DNA of 64,000 bases from contig NZ_MOBX01000013.1 of assembly GCF_003732425.1 (NCBI RefSeq), positions 682,001-746,000 of the forward strand, written 5' to 3'. A program made the position numbers and the translations under genes. Numbering within the stretch: the stretch's first letter is position 1; each line of letters begins with the position of its first letter. Below the pieces are notes generated by a model, which saw only the letters and a list, made by a program, of their open reading frames with translations, made no database searches and had not been told where the DNA came from. Of the stretch, positions 20,005 through 28,265 are shown in pieces. Source of the DNA: Pseudomonas fluorescens. Lineage in GTDB: Bacteria > Pseudomonadota > Gammaproteobacteria > Pseudomonadales > Pseudomonadaceae.

Positions 20005-20271
20005 ATGGGATACACCGCTAGTGCATTTGAACGATCTGATGGTCGCTACTTTTTGAATCAGAATATCGCACCCGAACACCTGTTGATCGAGGCAAAACAC
20101 CGCATCGAAGTGCGGGAAAGTGATGGCTCCGAGTACTTCGACGGCCAGCTTCTCGAAGCGATAGAAAATGTGAAGTCTCGGGGGCTAGATCTTTCTGGAG
20201 GTTGCTCTCGGAATAATTCGGTGAGTAGTTCACGCGCACCAAAACGGTTTTACGTTTCAACAGTTGAGTGA
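20005..20271 (+). CDS. hypothetical small protein
   Basis: An 88-residue frame starting MGYTASAFERSDGRYFLNQNIAPEHLLIEAKHRIEV, with GGGAG close before the ATG. The first 65 residues look like a soluble alpha/beta protein, while the last 20 (Ser/Arg/Asn-rich) do not, so the 3' end may be damaged. A competing 38-codon frame starts at 19940. Support is limited to composition and the ribosome site. Confidence 0.35.
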   Translation: MGYTASAFERSDGRYFLNQNIAPEHLLIEAKHRIEVRESDGSEYFDGQLLEAIENVKSRGLDLSGGCSRNNSVSSSRAPKRFYVSTVE

Positions 20272-20703
20272 ATGTGCATCACCGTCGACCTGAATGAGCG
20301 GCAGGTCGGCGGTGCTGCGTCTGCCGGGTGAACGAGGGCATGCCATCCACCAGTAATCACGGAAAGATCAGCGTGGGCACCAACCTGGCGGTCAACAACG
20401 TTGCGACGAGATGTATGACATGGACGCATACAGATCTCGGCTGGCTATAACGTTCCATATGATTTAAGGCCGTCAAGAAGCCCCCCAGCCCACTTACCTC
20501 AGGGTAACTACTTCCCGACTTCTGTCCGAGCAACTATATTCCCCATGAGCGAGTTACTATTCCTGCGCTCGATGAGTTCACATTATTTTTTGAAAGAAAC
20601 CAGCTGGATAATTGGCCAACCCGCATCCTGCCAGCGAAAGCGTGCGAACGACTACAGCTGCCTGCTTGTTGGCTACCGTAATTCCATAATGAAGGAAACC
20701 AAA
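20272..20703. other. gap without recognisable gene
   Basis: 432 bp with only short open frames that lack ribosome sites and protein-like composition. GC content falls toward its right end, which should hold the promoter of the secreted ABM protein gene at 20704. Confidence 0.5.
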
Positions 20704-21069
20704 ATGAGAAAAACACTCTTCTTTTCGGCTTTCATGGCCTTGGCCAGCATCGCAGCTGCAGCGCAAGCGGAGGAAGCGTCGCCGGTCATAGAGGTAGTCA
20801 CTGCAACGCTTAAGCCTGGAGTCAGTCCTAAAGAGTTTTCCGCAATTGATAAGCAGGTCGAGGTTCAACACGTTTCCAAGCAGCCCGGCTTTTTGTCCAG
20901 AGAGTCGGCTTCTGGCCAAAACGGCCAGTGGGTTGTGATCGTTCACTGGAAATCTACCAAGGACGCGGATGCTTCAATGAAATCATTTGAACAGGCACCA
21001 GCAGCCAAGGCATGGATGTCGAGTATCGACCCGAGCAGCATGAGCATGAAGCGGTACATGGCGCCTTAA
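20704..21069 (+). CDS. exported ABM-like (dimeric ferredoxin-fold) protein
   Basis: A 121-residue protein with a clear Sec signal peptide (MRKTLFFSAFMALASIAAAAQAEE) and a domain with the pattern of antibiotic-biosynthesis-monooxygenase folds: PVIEVVTATLKPGVSPKEF, then GFLSRESASGQNGQWVVIVHWKSTKDADASMKSF. AAGGAAACC precedes the ATG at 20704. Export to the periplasm is unusual for this fold. The gene ends directly against an IS66 scrap. Function not known. Confidence 0.7.
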   Translation: MRKTLFFSAFMALASIAAAAQAEEASPVIEVVTATLKPGVSPKEFSAIDKQVEVQHVSKQPGFLSRESASGQNGQWVVIVHWKSTKDADASMKSFEQAPAAKAWMSSIDPSSMSMKRYMAP

Positions 21070-21071
21070 GA

Positions 21072-21206
21072 CACAGCCTGGTGCACTCCGATGAAACGCC
21101 GGTGCAAGTGCTCATTCCCGGAGTGAAGCGCCCCTGGACCTATGTCGCTGCCGCGTCTGCCGATGTCTGCGCGGTGGCGGTCCAATGGTGCGCCTCAGCA
21201 AATTAC
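21072..21206 (+). mobile_element. fragment of an IS66-family transposase
   Basis: The forward frame reads HSLVHSDETPVQVL, which is the conserved catalytic-Asp stretch of IS66 TnpC (usually LHADETPV), followed by IPGVKRPWTYVAAASA in place of the usual PGxxxTxxxxxWxY. Only about 45 codons remain, with no terminal repeats and no TnpA/TnpB. The rest of 21207-21664 holds no supported feature. Confidence 0.6.
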
Positions 21207-21664
21207 CGGAGCCAGAACAATGATGTGCATACCAGAATCTTACTTGCCTCTGCGCGGACAGAGATCTTGGCCTTTAGCTTTTTCAGGTAGAGCAAGGAAA
21301 AGCTCCCCGAAGCAGTTCTTGGATCTCTGATCGTAGCAAGACGAAAATCATGGTTTTCGGTCGTATCGGACGGAGGTGGTGAACGCTTGCTAATCCGTAA
21401 ATTAAAATATTGCGCCCTTTAGAGGCCTTTGATCAGCAAAAACGCCATCACCAGAAGCCCGCATCTAGTAAACAAGTCCATGTAACTCCACCCTGCCCAA
21501 TACCGGACGCTACCCGCAGCGATGGGCAGTTCCAGGTGCTTCAGCACCTATTGGTGTAATAAAGATACCTGGCATCCAAAAAATACGACCAAAACCCGAA
21601 ATCGGCTATCGTAGGCAGATGCTTGAATGGCCACTGCCTGTATCTCACTCCGAGACCTTCGTCT

Positions 21665-22060
21665 ATGAACACTCAATCACCTTGGAATCCATATGTTTCC
21701 GAATGCCCAACCCGGGCCATCCTCCAGCGAATTGCTGACAAGTGGACGATCCTGATACTGGGCCTTTTGCATGAAAAAACGTGGCGCTTCAACGCGCTGT
21801 TAAAGCAGATCGAAGGGCTTTCGCAAAAGGTTCTCTCCCAGACGCTGAAGCGCCTGGAGCGAGATGGCTTGGTTCACAGGCAGGCATATCCGACAGTGCC
21901 AATCACCGTCGAATATTCTCTGACGCCGCTTGGCATAACACTTTCCCAAGCAGTCATAACTACACTTAACTGGGCTGAAGAAAATGCCACGGCAGTCTTG
22001 ACCGCTCAAAAAGCCTACGACCAGAACATTTCCAACCTAGAACAACAACTGAAAAAATAA
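21665..22060 (+). CDS. HxlR-family transcriptional regulator
   Basis: A 131-residue winged-helix regulator. The core is CPTRAILQRIADKWTILILGLLHEKTWRFNALLKQIEGLSQKVLSQTLKRLERDGLVHRQ, with the family's Cys near the N-terminus and the wing YPTVPITVEYSLTPLG. The ATG at 21665 gives the usual start; the ribosome site is weak (GAGAC). HxlR proteins often act on a neighbouring oxidoreductase, and the flavodoxin-like gene at 22434 is the likely target. The N-terminal Cys may sense electrophiles, as in YodB relatives. Confidence 0.87.
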   Translation: MNTQSPWNPYVSECPTRAILQRIADKWTILILGLLHEKTWRFNALLKQIEGLSQKVLSQTLKRLERDGLVHRQAYPTVPITVEYSLTPLGITLSQAVITTLNWAEENATAVLTAQKAYDQNISNLEQQLKK

Positions 22061-22433
22061 TTTAGCCAAAACCACTCTTTGCTTTTTACCACCATGGCGA
22101 ATGAGCAAAGGGTCTGCAACTATTCTCCGAGTTCAGCTCCAACTTCGTGGCTTTCATGAAAGCGTTCAAGAAAGGTAACTGGTTGCGGAGTATTTTTCGC
22201 AAAAAGCAAATACTTACTCACTATTAAATCGGGAGAAAAATTTCTCACCGCCGGAGTACCTTAAACCGTAACGCGCTCGATCTGGTTTCCTCGCGGTAAC
22301 CAGATTACGAACAAGAAACCATCTTCCCGTATTTACATTCGGCAATTATAGTTCCCCGCAGATACATGATGAGTCAGAAAACTACTGTAGCGCTATCAAA
22401 CCTTAATCAGTAACGCTCTCAAGGAAACCCGAT
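22061..22433. promoter_or_regulatory. AT-rich upstream region of the flavodoxin-like gene
   Basis: 373 bp with lower GC than the flanks and no open frame of note. It should carry the promoter and any HxlR operator for the gene at 22434; I could not find a convincing operator palindrome by eye. Confidence 0.35.
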
Positions 22434-23000
22434 ATGACAACAGTTGCCATCGTATATTTTAGCGGTTATGGCCATACCGCCAAACAAGCAGAAGCCGTAC
22501 TGGCGGGCGCCGCGTCGGTTGCCGATGCCAAAATCTACGCAATCGACTCCGAGGGCAACCTCCCGGAGAGCGCGTGGGAAGAAATCAGCAGCGCTGACGC
22601 TCTCATCTACGGCAGCCCTACATACATGGGCGGCCCTGCGTGGCAGTTCAAAAAATTTGCGGACACATCATCAAAACCTTGGTTTGGTCAAGCCTGGAAA
22701 AACAAAGTGGCAGCGGGCTTCACTAACTCAGCTTCTGTGAACGGTGATAAGTATTCGACGATTCAATACTTTTGGACACTTTCTCAACAGCACGGCCAGA
22801 TTTGGGTAGGCACAGGTCTCATGCCCGCAAACACCAAGGCACATGGTCCTGATGACATCAACTGGACTGCCGGATTTGCGGGTGCTCTGGCAGTTTCTCC
22901 TTCGGACGCTTCTCCAGAGGAAGCTCCGCGCTCTGGCGACCTGGAGACTGCGAAATTGCTAGGAAAGCGCGTTGCCGAGGTAGCTGCAAAGCTTGCCTAA
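22434..23000 (+). CDS. flavodoxin-fold NAD(P)H:quinone oxidoreductase (WrbA-like)
   Basis: A 188-residue flavoprotein. The FMN phosphate loop is VYFSGYGHTAKQAEAV at the N-terminus; YGSPTYMGGPAWQFKKFAD (about 60-78) and GFTNSASVNGDK form the remaining flavin contacts, as in WrbA and related quinone reductases. AAGGAAACC precedes the ATG. With the HxlR regulator at 21665 it forms a likely quinone or electrophile response pair. Confidence 0.85.
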   Translation: MTTVAIVYFSGYGHTAKQAEAVLAGAASVADAKIYAIDSEGNLPESAWEEISSADALIYGSPTYMGGPAWQFKKFADTSSKPWFGQAWKNKVAAGFTNSASVNGDKYSTIQYFWTLSQQHGQIWVGTGLMPANTKAHGPDDINWTAGFAGALAVSPSDASPEEAPRSGDLETAKLLGKRVAEVAAKLA

Positions 23001-23320
23001 AGCCAACGTAACTCTGGCTCGATCTGCGGATTGGGCCGGTGTCACGACTAGGGAACGTAGTGCCGGCATGCATGTCCATGGGCTCGGTAGCGAGCCCTAT
23101 GGAGTCGATGCGAGTCATCGCAGTAGGTCTCGCAGGAATGCGGAACACGCTGCAGTAAGATGCGAATTTAATCGAAAGAAGCTTCATACTGGATGTTCGC
23201 GCACTTGAAGAAAGCAGAGGCTTGTCGATCACCACAGTGGACCAAGCCCATCGCTCGAGAGAGCGCCAGCCCGCGGAGTAAGGCCTATCCGCAGGGCTGT
23301 TGCCAGCGGATGCTATCCGC
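23001..23320. other. gap without recognisable gene
   Basis: 320 bp between the flavodoxin-like gene and the convergent thioesterase gene. Reverse frames run through it but lack protein-like composition, and I saw no terminator hairpin with a T tract. Confidence 0.4.
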
Positions 23321-23890
23321 TCAGTGAGTCTGAGAACTTCTTGAATGGCAGAGTGCAGCCGTTTGTGCTTGTGCGCGTGGACGTACCACCCAATCAGCAA
23401 TGGATTCCGGCACTTCCGGGAGTTCAGGGGATTCACCAATCAAAGCGAATATTCGGGCAGGCTCTACGACTTTGCGTGAACGGTCTACCAAGAGTGCCTT
23501 GACGTTGGCCACTGCCGACACTTTCGACCCAACCGTGAAAACATGCTGGAAGTAAAACCATTTTTCATCCCAGTAAAGCAGTTCGGTTTTAATTTCAAAC
23601 CGCTGAAACAGCTTAATAGACTTTTTGTATTCAATATCAACATTGCCTACCAGAGGCATCCAGCCGTTTTTCAGAATCCCCCCAAGCGTGCCGACAGACC
23701 ACAGGAAATGCAGCCTGCCCAAATCAGCGAGCGATAGAAAACGACCGTTATTGATGTGCATGTTCAAATCGATATCAAGCGGTGTGGCGGTGAATCCAAT
23801 CGCCGTCGCGCTCCTGAAATGGGCAGGCTTGCGCCATCTCTTGATAAAACCTACCAACGACATGACAAATAATCTGAAAAACAGGTTCAT
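23321..23890 (-). CDS. acyl-CoA thioesterase-like hotdog protein
   Basis: A 189-residue protein of the 4HBT/THEM6-like type: FTATPLDIDLNMHINNGRFLSLADLGRLHFLW is the typical active-site stretch (DxDxNxHxNNxxY/F), then GNVDIEYKKSIKLFQRFEIKTELL. An N-terminal hydrophobic stretch (FFRLFVMSLVGFIKRW) may associate with the membrane. Its ATG overlaps the stop of the acyl-AMP ligase tail by ATGA, a sign of an old operon. The last 25 residues are Arg/Gln/Ser-rich and may be altered. It is more AT-rich than its neighbours. Confidence 0.75.
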   Translation of the reverse strand: MNLFFRLFVMSLVGFIKRWRKPAHFRSATAIGFTATPLDIDLNMHINNGRFLSLADLGRLHFLWSVGTLGGILKNGWMPLVGNVDIEYKKSIKLFQRFEIKTELLYWDEKWFYFQHVFTVGSKVSAVANVKALLVDRSRKVVEPARIFALIGESPELPEVPESIADWVVRPRAQAQTAALCHSRSSQTH

Positions 23891-24160
23891 TGGGTAACGG
23901 CCTCGGCGGATCGTGAGAGGTTGTTGTAAAGAGATCTGATTTTGGCTCGGTCGATTTTTCCACTGGTCGTCTTGAACAGCTGACTCGCCGCAATGATATC
24001 GATAGTGGTTATTTGGATTCCCAGTTCGTCACTGATCTTTCTGCGGACAATTTGGGTCAGGTTCGATGGGTCATGGCCTTTGGCTGGGACGATAAGTAAC
24101 GCGCACTCTTCAGTGTCCGACTCAGTCAGTGGAACTGCTGGGTCGTGTGTTCTACAACAG
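23887..24160 (-). pseudogene. C-terminal remnant of an acyl-AMP ligase
   Basis: About 85 residues remain, from AVPLTESDTEECALLIVPAKG through LTQIVRRKISDELGIQ to FKTTSGKIDRAKIR. The last segment, with the catalytic lysine in TSGKIDR, is the A10 motif of adenylate-forming enzymes, closest to fatty acyl-AMP ligases. The frame runs further upstream but its sequence there (HSTSARWCCCR) is not protein-like. The other 400-500 residues of the ligase are gone. The adjoining thioesterase gene was coupled to it. Confidence 0.65.
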
Positions 24161-24263
24161 CACCATCGTGCAGAAGTTGAATGTCCTCGTCGGTCAACAA
24201 GCTTCTGTCCGAGCGAGATAGCGGAAGAGTTAACTTCACCGGAATGAAGGTAAAGATATTCAT
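24126..24263 (-). CDS. 45-codon frame, possibly the head of a truncated gene
   Basis: Starts MNIFTFIPVKLTLPLSRSDR, continues SLLTDEDIQLLHDGAVVEHTTQQFH and stops at 24126. AAGGAC four bases before the ATG is a fair ribosome site. It overlaps the ligase remnant in another frame, so it may be the 5' end of a different gene joined to the ligase tail by a deletion. Family not recognised. Confidence 0.35.
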   Translation of the reverse strand: MNIFTFIPVKLTLPLSRSDRSLLTDEDIQLLHDGAVVEHTTQQFH

Positions 24264-24411
24264 AGAAGTCCTTTGCAATGTTTACATCTCCATATCGGCA
24301 CTTGAGCATGCCGCACCAGCACCATGACCGACAGGTCAGCTTATAGACCGAAAAGCTCCACATGGTCACGGTGAGGCGAGTATATAGCGGTTGGATCCAA
24401 AAAAAAATGAC

Positions 24412-24519
24412 CTAATTAAAGGCTAGACGTAAGACCTTTGGCTGATTGTCCAAAAATATGCAAGTTCCTAAAACGAGCAAGGCGATTGCGCCCTCAGCAA
24501 TCGCAGCAACCGTCGCCAT
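24412..24519 (-). CDS. possible 35-residue membrane peptide
   Basis: MATVAAIAEGAIALLVLGTC followed by IFLDNQPKVLRLAFN: one membrane helix and a short basic tail. GGAG stands nine bases before the ATG. It could be a small protein or a leftover; the rest of the gap 24370-24940 has no better candidate. Confidence 0.25.
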   Translation of the reverse strand: MATVAAIAEGAIALLVLGTCIFLDNQPKVLRLAFN

Positions 24520-24940
24520 CGATTCCTGCTCCCTCCGCTCCATCTTCATCCCGGCATACCCTCCGTCCGTGCGGCAAACGACAACACACCCGCAATCCCG
24601 AAAATTCGCCATCAACAAAGCAGTAACCGTTTCAACCAGACAGCCTCTGTCATCGTCTCTGGATCGATGATCAGTCGACACCTTGTACAATCTCGCTGGT
24701 TACAAAGCCCACCCCGCAAAGATCGCAATAAAACCCATCAACCAGTTGCTCCAGCGGCGCTGCTTTCAGAAGGGATGGTTTGCATTCGTCTACTGCTAGC
24801 TGATCCAAGCAAGGTCGATGGCGACTGGCCTCGCCTCCTGAGGTGATCGGCCGCTGAAATCCTTTAACCCCGAGCGCAGAGAAAAGCCTGTTATCCACCC
24901 ACAAACCATCGTAATTTACCCGCCATAACTACAAGGTCGT

Positions 24941-25954
24941 TTGGGGATACAAGTGGGAGTCTATCGTCTGCTGTTGGCTGTTCTGGTCGCTGTTTCGCAT
25001 ATGGGCAAGACGTTCATGGGACTCAACCCCGGTGTAGTTGCCGTGATTTCCTTCCTGATCATCAGTGGTTTTGTGATGACCTCACTGATCGAACGCAACT
25101 ATAAGGCGCCCGAGAAAATCGGTCTGTTCTACGTGGATCGGGCCTTGCGCCTTTACCCGCAATTTCTGCTCTACTTTGTCGTCGTTTGTACGGTGATCTA
25201 TTTCCTGCTGCCCGGCACGCCGCAATGGGCCGAACTGACCTTCAAAAACATCGCCGCGAGCCTGGCCATTGTGCCCCTCGGTTTCTATATGTTCGGCGCG
25301 ACCGGATCGTGGACGTTGCCACCGGCCTGGTCGCTCGGACTGGAAATGTGCTTCTACCTGGTAATCCCGTTTCTGATCATCTACAGGGCACGGGGCGTTG
25401 CCTTTGCCTTGTCCGTTGCGATCTTCATCCCTGCATGCCTTGGAATCATCAACACCGACTTTTACGGCTACCGCTTGTTGCCAGGTGTCCTGTTCATATT
25501 CCTGTGCGGCAGCTACCTCTACAAGCCACAGGCGAAGGGTTTAGCGATCGCCGCGGGCACCTCCGTCGTAACGGGATTGATCTTTGTTGCGATCATGGCG
25601 GGATGGATCGAACGCCGACCGTTCAACGCCGAAGTCGCCGCTGGCGTCGCACTGGGGATCCCGGCCGTGCACTGGCTGACGAAACTCAAGTTTCACCGGA
25701 TTGACGAGTTTCTGGGGAATATCAGCTACGGCGTGTTCCTCAATCACTTCGTGGTGATTTACTTCCTGCACGGTCTTTGGCCGATCACTTCATTCGATTG
25801 GCTCAGGATGGTCGCGGTGTTGGCGCTGTCGTTCTTGCTGAGCGGTGTTTCGTATTATTGCGTCGAGCGGCCGGCGTTGAAGCTTCGGCATGCGCTGCGC
25901 AGTGGTGTGAGGAAGCGAGTCGAGGACGTGCGAGGTATTGAACCAGCGGTTTGA
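24941..25954 (+). CDS. acyltransferase 3 family membrane protein
   Basis: A 337-residue protein with about ten membrane helices of the OatA/acyltransferase 3 family, which moves acyl groups onto surface sugars. The family marks are VYRLLLAVLVAVSHMG (catalytic His region), FLIISGFVMTSLIERNY, FYVDRALRLYPQF and WSLGLEMCFYLVIPFLI. The only in-frame start for the full first helix is TTG at 24941 (AAGG upstream); GTG at 24953 is an alternative. It stands alone next to the eroded region, so acquisition or loss of partners is possible. Confidence 0.8.
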   Translation: MGIQVGVYRLLLAVLVAVSHMGKTFMGLNPGVVAVISFLIISGFVMTSLIERNYKAPEKIGLFYVDRALRLYPQFLLYFVVVCTVIYFLLPGTPQWAELTFKNIAASLAIVPLGFYMFGATGSWTLPPAWSLGLEMCFYLVIPFLIIYRARGVAFALSVAIFIPACLGIINTDFYGYRLLPGVLFIFLCGSYLYKPQAKGLAIAAGTSVVTGLIFVAIMAGWIERRPFNAEVAAGVALGIPAVHWLTKLKFHRIDEFLGNISYGVFLNHFVVIYFLHGLWPITSFDWLRMVAVLALSFLLSGVSYYCVERPALKLRHALRSGVRKRVEDVRGIEPAV

Positions 25955-26004
25955 CGGCGATGAGGCTATCATCGGAACATTCCAGCCTCTCCAGAACGCG
26001 CCCA

Positions 26005-26472
26005 ATGCCCACCTCAAAAGCTCGCCCAACCCCCGCCCCGCTGCTGAAACCCGGCGAATCCGTGGTGCTGTTCGATGGCGTGTGCAGGCTCTGCAACGGC
26101 TGGGCGCGCTTTTTGATTCGCCATGACCACCAACAACACGTACGGCTGGCCGCCGTGCAATCCCCTGAGGGTCAGGCACTTCTGGCGTGGGCCGGGTTGC
26201 CGGTGGATCAGTTCGACACCATGGCCGTCATTCGCGACCGCCACTACTGGGAACGTTCAGACGCGTTCTTCGAAGTCATCAGCCAACTACCCGCCCGCTG
26301 GCAGCCATTGCGTCTGCTGCGCATCTTCCCTCGCGGCCTGCGCGATTGGGCCTACGACCGCATCGCGCTTAACCGCTACCGACTGTTCGGCAAGTACGAC
26401 ACCTGCCTGCTGCCAACCCCGGATCATCAACAGCGTTTCCTGAAAGCAACGGCATCTACGTCAACAAGCTGA
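26005..26472 (+). CDS. DCC-family (DUF393) thiol-disulfide oxidoreductase-like protein
   Basis: About 155 residues with the defining motif FDGVCRLCNGW (DxxCxxC) after a proline-rich start, then IRHDHQQHVRLAAVQS and the C-terminal YDRIALNRYRLFGKYDTCLLPTPD. The family is named for the DxxCxxC pair, which suggests redox chemistry, but its role is not established. The stop codon overlaps the convergent DUF2269 gene by 17 bp. Confidence 0.85.
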   Translation: MPTSKARPTPAPLLKPGESVVLFDGVCRLCNGWARFLIRHDHQQHVRLAAVQSPEGQALLAWAGLPVDQFDTMAVIRDRHYWERSDAFFEVISQLPARWQPLRLLRIFPRGLRDWAYDRIALNRYRLFGKYDTCLLPTPDHQQRFLKATASTSTS

Positions 26473-26947
26473 ACAACTGCAGCGGCGTCATCTTCGTCAC
26501 CATCATCAGTACGATGACAAACATCCCGGCGAACCCGAGCACGCCCATCCAGAACCATTGGCGGTACACACTTTGGTATTGCCCATCAAGGCTGCCCCCC
26601 GCCTCGCCCGCACTCGACGCCATCACATGCAGGCGCTTCTGCAAGAGCAACACCGGCAACCACAGCGAGCCGACGCAGAAGAAAATGATCAGCGAGGTCA
26701 GCACCCACTCGGTGCTCATCGACAAGCCCGAAAGCCGCATCAACAGATAGCCCGTGATGATCTGCACGAACCCGGCCGGTGTGGTGATCCACGTGTCGAA
26801 GCGCACGACCATGCGCGCGACGTGGGCAATCACTTGCGGATTGCCGGTGCGGCTGGCGGCGATCAGGTAGAGGTAGGAGCCCATGCCGAAGCCGAACAGG
26901 AAGATCGCGGCGATGATGTGCAGGTATTTCAGGCACAGGTAGAGCAT
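26456..26947 (-). CDS. DUF2269-type membrane protein
   Basis: A 163-residue protein with four membrane helices, beginning LYLCLKYLHIIAAIFLFGFGMGSYLYLI and containing FDTWITTPAGFVQIITGYLLMRLSG, the signature of DUF2269. The conserved His in LKYLHII could bind a metal or heme, an inference. It starts two bases after the stop of the saccharopine-dehydrogenase-like gene, so the two are one operon. Confidence 0.8.
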   Translation of the reverse strand: MLYLCLKYLHIIAAIFLFGFGMGSYLYLIAASRTGNPQVIAHVARMVVRFDTWITTPAGFVQIITGYLLMRLSGLSMSTEWVLTSLIIFFCVGSLWLPVLLLQKRLHVMASSAGEAGGSLDGQYQSVYRQWFWMGVLGFAGMFVIVLMMVTKMTPLQLFSLLT

Positions 26948-26948
26948 G

Positions 26949-28076
26949 TCAGCGCTGCCCGTCCGAGAACTGCACGGCCAGGCTCAGGTTGGCCGGGTCG
27001 TTGATCGCGGCCATGTACTCGGCGACGCTGATTTCGCCCACGCACGGTCGGGCGCCGGCGGATGGCACGTAGCCCTGCGCCATTTTCGTGGCCAGGGCCA
27101 CGGCGGCGCAGCTGGGGATCTCCGGGCCTTTGTCGTTCAGGGCGGTGAGTTGCGCGGTCATCGACAGCGCTTTGCCGTCAACACCAAGGCCCTCTACGTC
27201 GATGTACATCGCACTTTTTCCATCGCCGAAACGCTCGAAACGCGTGCCGAGGCGATGCAGTCTGCCGGCCCACAAGGCATGGTCGCGAACCAGCCTGATT
27301 TTCAGCGCCTGAGCCAGCAGACCGTTGGCGATGCCGCCGAGTTTAAGACCGGCACCGGCCTTGAAGCTCAAGGTCTGCGCGCCATAACGATTGGCAAAAA
27401 TATCCATGTCCGGGACATCAACGTTGGCCAGCAGCCGGGTGCCCATCTGCGGCATTTTGCGCAAGGTCAGGTCCAGCCAGCCCGAGACTTCATGCACCTT
27501 GCCGTTCTTGAGTTGCTTGATCGGTTTGCCGGCGTAAGCAAGGACACCTTCGATGGTCGACAGGCCCGGCATTTTCGCCGAGGAAGAAATGCCATGCTCG
27601 ATCGAGTCGATGCGCGAAAAGCGCTGGCGCTGCTCATCGATGATCGCTGAAGACAGCGTCGGCACCGAGCTGCAACCACTGAGGATCGCCACGCCCGCTT
27701 GTTTCGCCCGGGCATCGAGCACGTCGATGCCGTTAACGAAGGTGCGGCAGTCCGCCAGATCGCAGTAATTCACTCCAGCGTCGATGCAACTCTGCGCAAC
27801 GGCATAGGATTGCCCCTGAAACGGCCCGCCGGTGTGGACGACCAACTGAATGTTCAGCGCACGCAATGCGGCTTCGAACTCCGCGCCCATGGCGTCGCCG
27901 CACCAGCCTTCGCAGACCTTACCTGATTGGTTGTTCAACTCATCGAGTTTGCGCTGCAACTTGAGTGGATCACGGCCCGACAGCACCAGTCCGATGTCCG
28001 GCATCAGCGCCAGATGCCGGCACACGATGCTGCCGAAGTTTCCGTAACCACCGACCACCATCACCCTGAACGGCAT
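26949..28076 (-). CDS. saccharopine-dehydrogenase-like NAD(P)-binding protein
   Basis: A 375-residue protein with an N-terminal Rossmann domain (VMVVGGYGNFGSIVCRHLAL) and the pattern VVHTGGPFQGQSYAVAQSCIDAGVNYCDLAD typical of the saccharopine dehydrogenase NADP-binding family. Members act on diverse substrates, so the reaction is open. It is followed at two bases by the DUF2269 gene. The 189-bp stretch 28077-28265 downstream of the next operon contains an open reverse frame with a natural-looking end but no identity. Confidence 0.8.
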   Translation of the reverse strand: MPFRVMVVGGYGNFGSIVCRHLALMPDIGLVLSGRDPLKLQRKLDELNNQSGKVCEGWCGDAMGAEFEAALRALNIQLVVHTGGPFQGQSYAVAQSCIDAGVNYCDLADCRTFVNGIDVLDARAKQAGVAILSGCSSVPTLSSAIIDEQRQRFSRIDSIEHGISSSAKMPGLSTIEGVLAYAGKPIKQLKNGKVHEVSGWLDLTLRKMPQMGTRLLANVDVPDMDIFANRYGAQTLSFKAGAGLKLGGIANGLLAQALKIRLVRDHALWAGRLHRLGTRFERFGDGKSAMYIDVEGLGVDGKALSMTAQLTALNDKGPEIPSCAAVALATKMAQGYVPSAGARPCVGEISVAEYMAAINDPANLSLAVQFSDGQR

Positions 28077-28265
28077 GCAATTCTTCCCTAAGTCATCCCA
28101 TCAAACAGGCGGGAAGGATATAGGGCCGAACGTCGGCAAGCCATTCAATCAGTTGCTCGCCACCCATTTGCGGTAATGCCGGGTGCGTAAGGCATTGCTG
28201 AGTTGTTGCGCGAGCAGCGTGCGCAGCGGTGACCCTGCTCCAGTGGTGGACGGTTTCCTGCCACC

